From Phorcus lineatus (Eukaryota > Mollusca > Gastropoda > Trochida > Trochidae), in contig OV121091.1 in NCBI GenBank assembly GCA_921293015.1, forward strand, positions 31,542,839-31,606,838: a DNA stretch of 64,000 nt. Reading direction: 5' to 3'. The notes beneath the pieces are model-generated. The model saw only the letters and a list, made by a program, of their open reading frames with translations. It was not told the origin of the DNA and searched no databases. The position numbers and the translations under genes are program-made. Shown here one piece after another: positions 25,107-37,100 of the stretch (position 1 is the stretch's first letter; each line of letters starts with the position of its first letter).

Positions 25107-28100
25107 ATGCCAACAGATAGTGTAAACAAGGGCAGCAAGACTAAAGGAGTTCGCATGATCAGACGACACCGCAGTCACACGGACGAGGGCCGCTCCGTTG
25201 GAGCAATGAGCAGATATCGTGATGACATCGACACGGATGGGAACCTGCCTTTAGTTGTCAGGTATGCTTTGTCGAAAGTGGAGTGAATGTGATTCAATTT
25301 TAATTGTTTTTTGTTAATGATTTTGATAACTGAGTTATTACTGTTGTATGCCAGGTTGTCAGGGATATATTAGAAGAAATTATTTTTATGGGATTGTATT
25401 GTATTGAAATTGTTATATTTGTTAGATACAACTTGAAAAATATGTTAGATTTTAGTATAACTGTAGATGTAAATGAATGCTTTTGATTCTTTTGTTGCAT
25501 ATGCAACTATTTTGAAATAGTAATCTAAGTTCAATCGAAATGTGAATAAGTCATGACTTGTCTTTGCTTTACCATTTCAGTTTCTTAACCCAAAAGTATT
25601 AAAAACAAAGAACCAAACATAGTTTCACATCAGACTGTGTTGAATCTATACCTTGTCCAATAGTGTTTCCTGGAAAATGGTGTCTCTCAAGTATGTCAAT
25701 TGATGTCTTGGTTGAACAGTAATGGTTGACTAGTTAAGTTAGTGGAATATTGGAAAAAAGTAAGATAGATCATGCACATAGTCAGTAATTGAATGCAGCT
25801 TTCTCTATAATTTATATCCCTCTGAGACATGTTTTAGTAAGCCTCTTACAAAACATCTTGGCGTCAGTCATGCAATGTATGATGTTCATTTGAACTGTAG
25901 AGGTTGCAATTATCAAATCATCAGTAATTTGAAGAACTAGCCCAAACACATTCCACTTGGTCAATATGCATTTGTGATGCCAAAACTGAGAGTAGTTGAA
26001 TACTTGCTTAAATAAGTGAAATGAACATAAATGTAAGTCAGACTCCTGCAAAGTCTACTTTAATAATGTTTAGCCCTCCAGCTCCCACTGTTAAAAAGTA
26101 AACTTATAAAGTGTTTGATAAGAAATCCACAATGCACTTTCCCTCATTAACCACAGAAGAAAAAGCAGAGTTTGCATATGTTACTTCTGAGGACCTCATG
26201 AATTAACTTTAGACAATTGCGAGGTTGTATCCTACATCATCAAGCTAATTCCCTGGGATGAGACTAGACTGGTGTCACCCTGTGACATGGTTACGCCTAT
26301 CATTACAAGTTGGCGCTGTTCTTTGTATTGAAACTTAGATTTATCAATTCATTGTCTCAGTTATAAAGATATGGTCAAACCATGGGTGTAATTTATTAAT
26401 TTCTAGAGCAGTTGTTATTGCTGTTGTGTATTGGTGAAAGATTCACAAGATTGGAGAGTACATAGATAATTGTAGGCAGCATTGACTCTTATGATTCATT
26501 GATGGTGTGAACCGATTATTTCATATTATCATACCCTGCCATGAAGTGAAAAGGGTTATGGTTTGAATTTTGTGCGTGCATCTCTGTATGTGCATGCATG
26601 CATGCGTGTGTCCGTCTGTCTATCCAAGGCAATATAGGCATCTTCTAAAGGGAACAATATTTCTCAGAAACTATTTCAAAGAAGCAAATTTGGTGGTTGG
26701 TTTAATAGTATCATTAGCTTGATGAAGTTACAAAATAGTGAGCAGTTAATGATTTTATTGTATGAGTTATTGCCCTTGTTCCGTTTTTTTTAAAAACTAT
26801 GTTTCGATGGTAGCATCAAAAGGGATAGCTTTTCTTAGAAACAGTTTAAGAGAGGATAACCAGACATGGTGTGTGGCTTCAGCGAACCAATACCTTGATG
26901 GAGTTTATTTTTTCGGAGGTAATTGCCCTTCTTTTGTATTTTTTTGAGTTGGGAAATAGTTTTCAAGGCCACCACAGCACTTTGCCTGTTTTCAAAATAT
27001 TTGTAAGTTAAGTATTTCATGGACCATTACACTCAATGCCTTCAGAATTATGGCAGTGTCCATTGGAGGATTCTGCAGACACCAGTTAATCATGTCGACC
27101 TTGACCTCATTTTCATGGTCATTGCAGTATTTTGACCACTTGCCAATGGACCACTCCACTCAAATCTACAAATTTGGTGACAACCTACAATGGGAGATAA
27201 GACAGACACCAGTCAGTTTGGATGACCTTGATCTACTACATGAACTGTTAAAGAGCCACTCCATGATTTTCATAACATATTATTTACCTTTGATACGAAC
27301 CTAAATGTCATATGTGGTGATATAAAATCAAAACATCTTAACTTTTCATGTCGAAAAGACATATACATGACAAATACTGGTTTTCCATGAAAATCTAAAA
27401 CACAGCCTTGTGAATGCAGAGGTGTAGATATCGCGTCCAATATACATGGATGTTAGTTATACAATCTAACAAATGCTATCAACTCCTAACTGCTCTCCTG
27501 GCTGTTTTAGATAAGTTTGACTATTTGACGCGCCACTATCCGGTTTCCATCATAATTGTGACGTCGAACCTTCATTTTGTCACTGTAAAATACCAATAAG
27601 CTTTAAAATGTGTCTTTTGGGTAACAGTCGATACTTCGACAAATGACACAATTGATTAAGTTTGGCATATATGACTCAAACAACTCACGGAGTGGCTCTT
27701 TATGATAATGCAACAGATTACATGGGGGGTAATAGTGTCACTTACACAACTTTCTGAAATTTTGCTATATGCACGTGGTCCTGTGCGTAGCTCAGTTGAC
27801 CGCTATCAGTGAAGTTCAGCATCATCTGGCGTGGCTCGCCGGATGGGTGGGTTACCCGATCATTGCTGTATAAAGAGTTTGAAGGGTTATTCCCTGCCCT
27901 ACACTGAGGCACAAGTGAAAAACTTGTGGTGTCTCCTTAGGCAAGAGACTTTATTCAAAATGTGCCTCTGCTCACCCAGCAGTACTAATTGGGTACCTGG
28001 TGTAGATTGTGATGGAGGTGACCTTTAAGTGCTTAATCGGCAGCTTGGGTTAGACCAGGGTAATAATGCAGGGAGCGCCTTGAGCATGCATTCGGTGTGG

Positions 28101-31100
28101 AAATGTGCGCTACATAAATACCCTAATTATTATTTTATTATTATTATCTCAGGTATCTTAACATATTCAGACAGCACTTTCGCTAATCCTGCCTCCTGCC
28201 AAATTATCTAAACTAGTCTACAGATTTATCTCATTTGATTCTATTTTAGCGGCAAGCACTTGTTTCATAGTTTTGAACTGCTTCTCAAAAACCAGTTGAT
28301 CTAAGAATTTTTTAATAATGAAAAACAAAAATAAGAATATTGTGAACAATTGTTTTGGTCTGAGTTCATTAGCTTTTGGAGAGTTAATTGAGATAGAACA
28401 GATGTTTTTAAACATAGACTATTTATCTGTATTTCTTACTGCATCTACAGCGTATAAGTGTTCCAGCCCATTCTTTTACATTTTTATATTCAAGAGTCTT
28501 GAGAGTCTAGTTCAATGACAAAAGAGTTCTTGTCAAGATAGCTACTGCCAACTAACTCCTGATAAGAAAAAAAACATAGTTTTGTCTTAAAGCAGGCTTG
28601 ATAGATGGCAGGATCCATACAAATTGAACAATAGCTGCACTATCGTCAAGGAAACCAAATCAAAATTGTCTTTAAGTCATTGATAAGGAAATGTTTCTGT
28701 TTCAACAAATGGCTATGTATCAGTTAGTATTGATTCACTGTACCCTATCTACAACTAGAGAATGTGATTAAACCATTAAACCCAAAGAAATGTACTTTGA
28801 TTCAAAATGTCATTTTCTCCTCCTGCTTGTTATGCAAAATAGGTGTTGATCAATTTTTGCGTTCCGTGTAATGACTGTGTTGCATATAAAACCCATTTAC
28901 CTTTAGGAAATGCAGTTTTGGAGAACCTAACTCTTCATGTATCTTTGATTTGATCCTTTTGTAAAATATCATTCTTTTTTATGTTGGAAATATCATCAGC
29001 CACTAATCCCTTGGGGAGGGGGGGAATAAAAAGAACAAGGGAAGGGTTGACCTCCTTTTTCAAAAGTTACCACCCCCTCCCCCTCCTCAAACTACCTGGA
29101 TTCACCCCTGTTCATTGCCTGTCTGTCAGTAAATTCATCTTTACAATCTTTTTCTTGCTTTACAGGTGGCACATCTCTGTTAAAGTGTATTATTTTCATG
29201 TTAGAAACTAACTTTTTAGAGTCTTTTGTCTTTAAAGGTTGGTCATGAATTCTTGTATGATTGCTTATTATACAAGAAGGTTTGGCAAATTGATTTGTTT
29301 ATATCCATATATCAGAAAGTCCGATCATCTAACTTACTTGTTACTCAGAAAATTGAATTGAAATTATGTACTTCAAACTGAGCTATCTTGCAATATTTTA
29401 ACAATTTTGTTTCATAATATCAAACTTAGCTCTCCAAACAATGTCAGTGTAATTTTTCTTAATTACCATGTCACCTGATCTCAAAACATGTTCTAATAGA
29501 AATTAGAATTGCTTACTCCTTTTATGGTTATTTAGTTAGAAGGGAAAATAGCATTTGAATGATTCATAGGGGTTATCTTTAACAGATATGGTGGCATGCA
29601 CATTAATTTGAATATTTATGTGGGATTAATCTGAGAACTCTGAAACGCAATCAGTGGGATGCAAGAAGAATCTGATAATCTCATTCTGGTGATTTGATTG
29701 CGACTTTTCAGCTCATCATTATAATGGGAAACCATGGTTGTTACTTTTCTGATGGTGAGATTTCAAAAATTAAAATATTAATTTTCTTTTGGCAAATTGA
29801 GAACAAGATCCTTCTATTCAAGTGCTACAACTTGTAATGAAGGCTTATTATCACCAAGCACTCAAAACTTGACATGGTTAGGGGTAAGGAGTAAGGAGGG
29901 TATTGGGAATGGCAGAGTGGATAGATTGATGGGGCTGCTAGTAGTGCTGTTTGGAGTACAGCACAGCTCTACTTGTTTCATGTGACCCTTCAGCCGAAGG
30001 TAAAATAGATGAGGCAAAGCCTGATGAGCTGCAGAGCCCACAGCTCTACTTATTTCATATGACCCTTCAGCCTAAGGTAAAATAGATGAGGCATGCCTGA
30101 TGAGCTGCAGACCCCACAGCTCTATTTGTTTCATCCAACCCTTCAATCTTAGGTAAAACAGATGAGGCAAAAGCCTGAAGAGCTGCAGAGCCAATGTCTC
30201 TATTTCAATTGTCCATCTTTATCATGAGCCTGCTAATTATTGACTTATTTTCTTATCAAGGAAACCATGCCGACTGTAATCTCATTACTGACTGATTTAT
30301 TGCTGCAGTTTCACAGGCATAATAGGAAATCAGGGCCATCGGATGAAAACTCGACCTCCCTATTGTCCAGGAGAAATTGCCTTTATAAGCTATTTCCCTA
30401 AGGAATAAGGATTCTTTCACTCAGGAGTCAGCAGATGTCACGCTCTTGATACACATTCCAAGGGATACAGTTGTTTATTACAAAAGAATTTTATCAATAT
30501 AGTGCTTCTGAATTATGTATGCAATATATTGAAGGAAGCAATTACGTTGACTGGTTGTTTTGAACTGATATTTGTATTGAAAGGGACAATAGATGTTGTC
30601 ATGCTTGTGAGATTCTGTGCTTTCTCCCAGTTAGTTCTGTTTGCTTTCATTGTTTCCTAAATAAACTGAATGCTTTAAAAGAAGAATGGGAGGCTTTTAA
30701 TATGTTCAGATTTGTTTTCCATGATAATGTAAAGATATCATCTGTATAGATGTATCCCAAAGAATTGTTTGTGTTTGTGATGATTTCAAAACAGCGTTAT
30801 TATGAATTTAGCCTTATTATAAGAACAATGGGACAACTCTGTACAGGATTAATGTAAAAGATGATTTATCAAGTTTAAGAGTGTGTCACATGAAATGATT
30901 TGATTAGTAGGGGAGTATTGAGGTTGAGTTGAACTGAAAGTTGTGAACAGGGCTCCAGATAATAATTTGGACTCAAAATAAAAACTGAGAAGTAAAATTA
31001 CTACATGGAGAAAACTAGGATTATTTCAAGGTTTATCGTTTTCAGATCCTCATTCAAAGTTACCATCTTTGTCAATGTAATATGTTGATTATATTTTCCA

Positions 31101-34100
31101 CACATTTAATCTGTAAATAAACGAGTGATTTCTCTTTGACGAAACATAAATCGGTAATCTTTTTTTTCATGCAGGTTGGCATCAAGTTGACTACTATTCA
31201 AGATGTAAAGATCAGACATGTAGAAATGAAATTTTATTTGGACAAGTCACGATAACTCCTGTAAACAAATATGCATGTATTTTGGGAAAGTTGTGCGATC
31301 TGTCACTCATTGATTTCATTTTAAATGCGTATATATCTGAAATACCCATGCGTATTTTACGCAAATACGCATCTTATCTGGAGCCCTGTGTGGAGTTGGA
31401 ACCTGTGTTTGTATCTTGCAAGAGGATGAGAATAAGAAGTAATTATGGTTTTGTTTTTCCGAAATAACAAAACCATAATTAGAAGTTGAGATCATATGAA
31501 GTTTCAGAGGCACATTTCATATAAAACATCTTGCCCAAGGTGACACCATTAGTTTCTCAATTGATGTCTCAGTGTGATTAAGGGAATCACCCTTCAAACT
31601 CTAAGTTGATCCAGCAATGAATCAGGTAACCCACCTTTCCGGCAAGCCATGCCTGATGTTGCTGAACTTTATTGAAAGCAGTCAAGTGGGTCATAGGAAT
31701 AATAGTAATTTGATTAAGAGGTTCTCGCATATATGATACCTATAATGAAGAAATATGTTGGTTTAGAGGTAATGTTGGATTAGGGGGATATCAGACTAGA
31801 GAGAGTGCCAAGTCTGTGTTGTGTGGTAAAGTGTAACTGGTAATTACCTGAATTCACCTTTGGATAATTTTAACCCTAATTTGTAAGTTTTGTTTTTCAG
31901 GGACAGACTGTATGATCTCTTTGGACAAATAGAAAAGGAATTTGAAAATCTTTATTCTTCAAATATTGCATGTAAGTATATTGAATATCTTTACCCGATT
32001 TTCAAAGTCCTTAAGTCTATGAATTGTTGTAAAGCCACCAAACTTATAAATTGAAACCTTAATTGATGTGTTAAAATAATATATATAATTTTTAAACAAT
32101 AAAAACAATTGATCATCATACAATACCTTGCAAACCTTCAATTACTTTGCAAATATATTGTCATTCATAGTTCATTCATGCAAACTGATGCTTGCATGCG
32201 TTAAGAGAAATTTTGACTGGTAGGCTCTTGTGGAAAGGAAAATTGAATCCCCTACAATCTTGTTTTCATTGAAAATAATAATTGCACGCTTTCTGAGACC
32301 TAAGCCCACAATCATATTGGCAGAGTTTGAATTGCCGTCCATAGAGTTGAGTGGAGATATTTTGTCAATGCTTACTTTACTTACTCTGGCATATAAAGCT
32401 GCTGCATATTTCATTGCTTCTTTTGTTGTGGGGGTCAACACTTATGATTGATTGCAGCATTTGATGCAAAACATCAGAACATGTTTCTATTTGACCATGA
32501 TAATGTTCCATCAAATTAACCCTTAGTGTTCTTCTTGCAATAGTACCTACCCTAACGTGATTACTCTAATAGTCTTGTAAGAGTATTGTTCCATCTCAAA
32601 TCATCTATTTTCTGATAAAATGTCTTTGACATATTAAGCACCTTTTGTGCTTAGAAAATTTGGGTGCCTATTAAAATGTGTAACTGAAATTCAATGGATA
32701 TAATGCCTACCTTCTGAATAGAGATATTCTGCCATCAAAATATTAAAAATTTGTTTCTAGTTTTTTCTTTCAATGATCTGGAATGTAAAGACAGTCATTC
32801 TTTCTATGATATGGAATATAATGACAGCCACTCTTTCCATGATCTGGAATTTTATGACAGTCATTTTTATGCAAGAGGCATACTTTTAATGAAGCTCAGT
32901 GGCTATGGTAGAAAGATCAGTGAAGCTGAGAGGTTATTCATAGCAGATAAGTAAGTAAAATATAAGTGAGTTGAAAACGTGGTTAGGGAGAGCCACAGAG
33001 GGCTCTTAGTGCCTTGAATTCCAATATGGTATCTTATGTATACAATATTTAAATTGGAAGTATTTTTGATATTTCTCAGTGCAAGAAAGAGTCGAAACAC
33101 TGAATGAACGACTGGAAGCCTACGCCCTATCCGACAAACCCCCCTCCGATATCCCAGACGTAACGGATGGAACCACGAAACCAAAGAGATGTAAGAGTAT
33201 AATGATAGCACTATGCACACTCTCACGTCTATTGTTTCCACTTAAAACTTTTTATCAAATATTATAATTTAATTATTTTGCATATATCCAAACAGAGAAA
33301 TTGCAATTGTTAAGTTTATGAATGGATTAATGTATAGTAAGATTATGATATATTTTATAATCTTGTCAACGTTTGATAGAACTGCCTCAACGTGTTTACT
33401 TTGTAGCTCTGCTAGGTTGCATGGGTAACATAAGTTCTAAGTCTGAGTTTTTGGTACAATTTAGAAATGCCTAAGAGCTTTTATAGTATCTAAGTATATT
33501 ATTAAAATGTTAACTGGATTATTACCCATGTAGCTTACCAGAAGGTTGTAGGTATGTTATACTTCATTTGAATCAAGTAAGCTTGAAAGTGAATGGAATA
33601 GTCATGTTCATTTATCACCTACAGACTCTAAAAATTTCATTATATTGTAAGATGCTAAGACCCAGGACATCACTCCTAAACAACTGCAGGAGACTACTCA
33701 GAACAGCAGCCGAAACACCTTCATGTAGATATTGTATATAAAGTTTCATGCAATTGTTTTATTGAATTTTTTCATTTAGCACATTTGTTGTTGAATCTGC
33801 ACAAACTAGTTTCTGATGAGTATTTTTGCTTGAAATTAACCTTTTACTATTTTATGTTTCTTACAGCTGCCAGCCAGATATCACAGAAGATCAAGACAAC
33901 GTACAAGGCTTCAACAAGTAAAATAGTCTCAAGCTTCAGAGCCCCCTCGACAGCGTATAACCTGGTACGAGTCTATAGAGGTCATCGCGATGGTGTATGG
34001 GAGGTCAGCGTGTCAAGGTCGGGTCACCAGGTCATTGGCACGGCCTGTGCAGGTCAGTCAACTACAGAGTTGTTCACAACAGAGATTTTAAGGCCATTTC

Positions 34101-37100
34101 TTTTAGGCCAGATATTACTCATTTTCTTATAGTTGTGAAGGTTTTAGAGATTGCAAATGGTCCCAAAATCTTAAGAATAAGCCTCAGGCCCTAAGCTGAA
34201 GTCATGTGGTCTGTTACATAGTAGTCTTTCATTCTTTGTGTCTAAGCAGTATTCTTCAGAATGTCTGTCAATTTTCAAGTTTCTTGAAATTGAATATTGC
34301 AGAGTGATATAGTAAAAAATATCCAATGTACATGCTTTTCAAGTTCCTATTCTCAAATTTGTAAAAAAATAAGAAATCTTCCTTATGAGGACAGAGTTAG
34401 TTAATGGTGAGAAATAAAAGTCAAGTTTGCTTGAGAGAGAAGTGCTAACATTGCCACCTTGTTCCGCAGACCACCGAGCACGGATCTTCTCCATCGAGAC
34501 TGGTCAGTGCTTGCTGCAGTATGCCGGTCATCAGGGATCTGTCAACTCGATCCGCTTCCATCCCAACCAGGACCTGGTGCTGACCGCCTCAGGGGATGAG
34601 ACTGCCCACATCTGGAGGGCTGTGGTCACTCCACCCTCTCACCCAGAGATTGTGGTGAGGATCAAGCAATCGCTTCCCTTGTTGAATCATCATTATTTTC
34701 TTAGATTTAAAGAAACATTGAATATTGAAAGGACTTGAGGTCTACATCTATTGAATTTCATCTTCATATGTTCCTGTTTTGTTGATTTGTTAATTATTTT
34801 CTACCTGTGCATTGTACTTGCTCATGTCATAATTGAAACATTGTGAACTATCATGCTCCTGTTTGTTTCAGAAATCCCACTCGTCAGGGGAGGATGAGAT
34901 TGACGGTTCAGAGAAGGAGGATATCGGAGATGGTAGGCAGCAAATGCTTTACACTTGAACCATCCGATGAGTAAAGAATACTATTAAAGCTTCCAGTGTT
35001 GTATATTCATTGATTACTCTTTTCTTTTCTTGTTACCTCCCTTAGTAGTAAGACTGAAAGATTTGTGTCAGAACTCAAATAGTTAATTGAAATTTCAAAT
35101 TCACAAAATTTTTCTTATTTTGAGCGTATCAATGTATATGACCATAGTACTACTGATAAAATGTCCATTTGTATATATACAATTTACCATAGTTTCTCTT
35201 GTTATTAAATATATACCTTTGAAGTGACATCTGATGACTCTCAACAGAGAGTAGGGTTGTATACTCGTAAGGCAGCTGAGGATAGGGAATTAGTAATCCT
35301 TTACTAGGTTCATGAACTCAGAATTCAAAACATGTTTGTCAATTTAGTGCACATCCATTTCTTATGACACTACCCAACTACAGGGTTTGAAAAAAAGTCC
35401 ATAATGAGATTCCCGCCAGGGGCTCGGCAACTTTGTCTGCAGTAGAGAACTGTTCTACACGCAGTCAGGTTTGGGTGCAATGCTACACTGAAATTCAGCG
35501 CAGTACCACCCATGGTTCGCTAGGTCCAGCCAATGCTCGCAGGTTTCACCGCAATGCATAGCCACTATAGTGTTGCGGGCTTTCTTCCTGCAATAATACT
35601 AGCAGCCACGATATAAGTGAAATAATCTCGAAAGCGGCGTTAAACCCCAATTCACCTCACCTCACCTCACCTCACCTCACCATAATGAGATTTTGCTGCC
35701 CAACAAATCACTTAGAATTTGCTGACCAAACCTCTTTTTTAAAACTTTAACTCCGAAAATGACAGAATACACAGACTTGACTCTTTGACTTTTTCACTGG
35801 AAAAACCTCTGCAAGTTCATTACTTTCAAACACTGAAAATATCTTTTAGCCCCAGAACTTTTTGTTACCTGTTCACGTTGTTCTGTTGAAAGCATCATTT
35901 CCTAACTCACCTGACCGGACTGTTGACTGTTACAGACGGTACAGACTTGCTGCAGGAGAGCAACAAGTTACGCACCCCCCAGGTGGAGCTGACTGGACAC
36001 ACGGACGTTGTCATTGCCGCTGACTGGATGGTCGGGGGAGCCCAGGTTATCACCGCAGCTTGGGACAGACTGGCGATACTGTATGATGTGGAGTCTGGTG
36101 AACAGATCAGTACTCTCTCAGGTAACCAGTGTTTGCATTTACCCTTTATATGCTAGATTCTCCATGTCCTCCTACTATACCTAGATATCCATCAAGACCA
36201 AAGCCTTGTATCACTCGGCCATTGAAGTGAATTCCACTAAAAGTATTGGCTGTATGCTACGAGATATTTTGCTTCAAGCCGTATGCAGATCAGTGTCAGT
36301 CATTTCTGATGGCTGAATTAAAGGAATATACAAGATCAGTAGTTATGTACCATGGTTTTAAATTTTGAGTCTAGGGCAGATTACTCTTACAGACAAGTGC
36401 AAATTATCTCCCTTACGCTGGTACAGGAAGCAAATGCTAAGACACTTTGAGAGTGTAAGAGCTGATTTTGGAACTCAGTTGACTTACTTGTGGCCTCCAA
36501 ATTAGATTAACTAGGGTTTATAGGTTCATAATAGACAGATAATACCAGGAATGATCCTGAAGAACACTGCCAAAACTAGAAAAAATACCTTTTCCTTAAA
36601 TAAAATTGTAGGAAAGTAATCAAATTATAAAAAATAATTTGAGTATTGATCATTAGAAAAATGTTTTTGTTGCTCAATGTAGTATTTCTCATGGACTTCC
36701 CTTATTTTGGATTTGCAAGAAAAGAAAAAGGACATTCAAAAGTATAGAAATAACTTATAGTATTGTTCATAGTGGCATAAGAATTACATCCAAGGTATTT
36801 GTAAGTAAGTAAGTATTATGTCTTAGACACATAGAAACAAGAAGTAAGCCTGTGTCCTTGCCCAAAGTGATCACTGCGATGATAGATTGTTACCCGCACA
36901 CACAGGTCACATCCAGGAGCTGAATGAAGTGCGAGCACACCCCACCCAGCGACTGGTGGTCACCTCCTCAAAGGACACCACATTCCGACTGTGGGACTTC
37001 CGCGAGTCCGCCATGCAGGTCAACGTGTTCCAAGGTCACACACAGTGAGTGGTTGGGCTTGAGTAAAAGGCAACAGGCGATCGAGTATCTCTCATTATCT

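Larger units (their letters stand above)
25262..31900 (+). other. WDR37 intron 1 (6.6 kb), repeat-rich
   Basis: The intron is bounded by AG|GTATGC and TTTTTCAG. It holds a simple dispersed repeat starting near 26535 (CCCTGCCATGAAGTG, with GTCCGTCTGTCTATCC at about 26610), a MITE copy, a SINE, a 77-bp tandem repeat, a reversed SINE fragment and a perfect stem-loop, each listed separately. No coding exon was recognised inside it. Confidence 0.7.
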
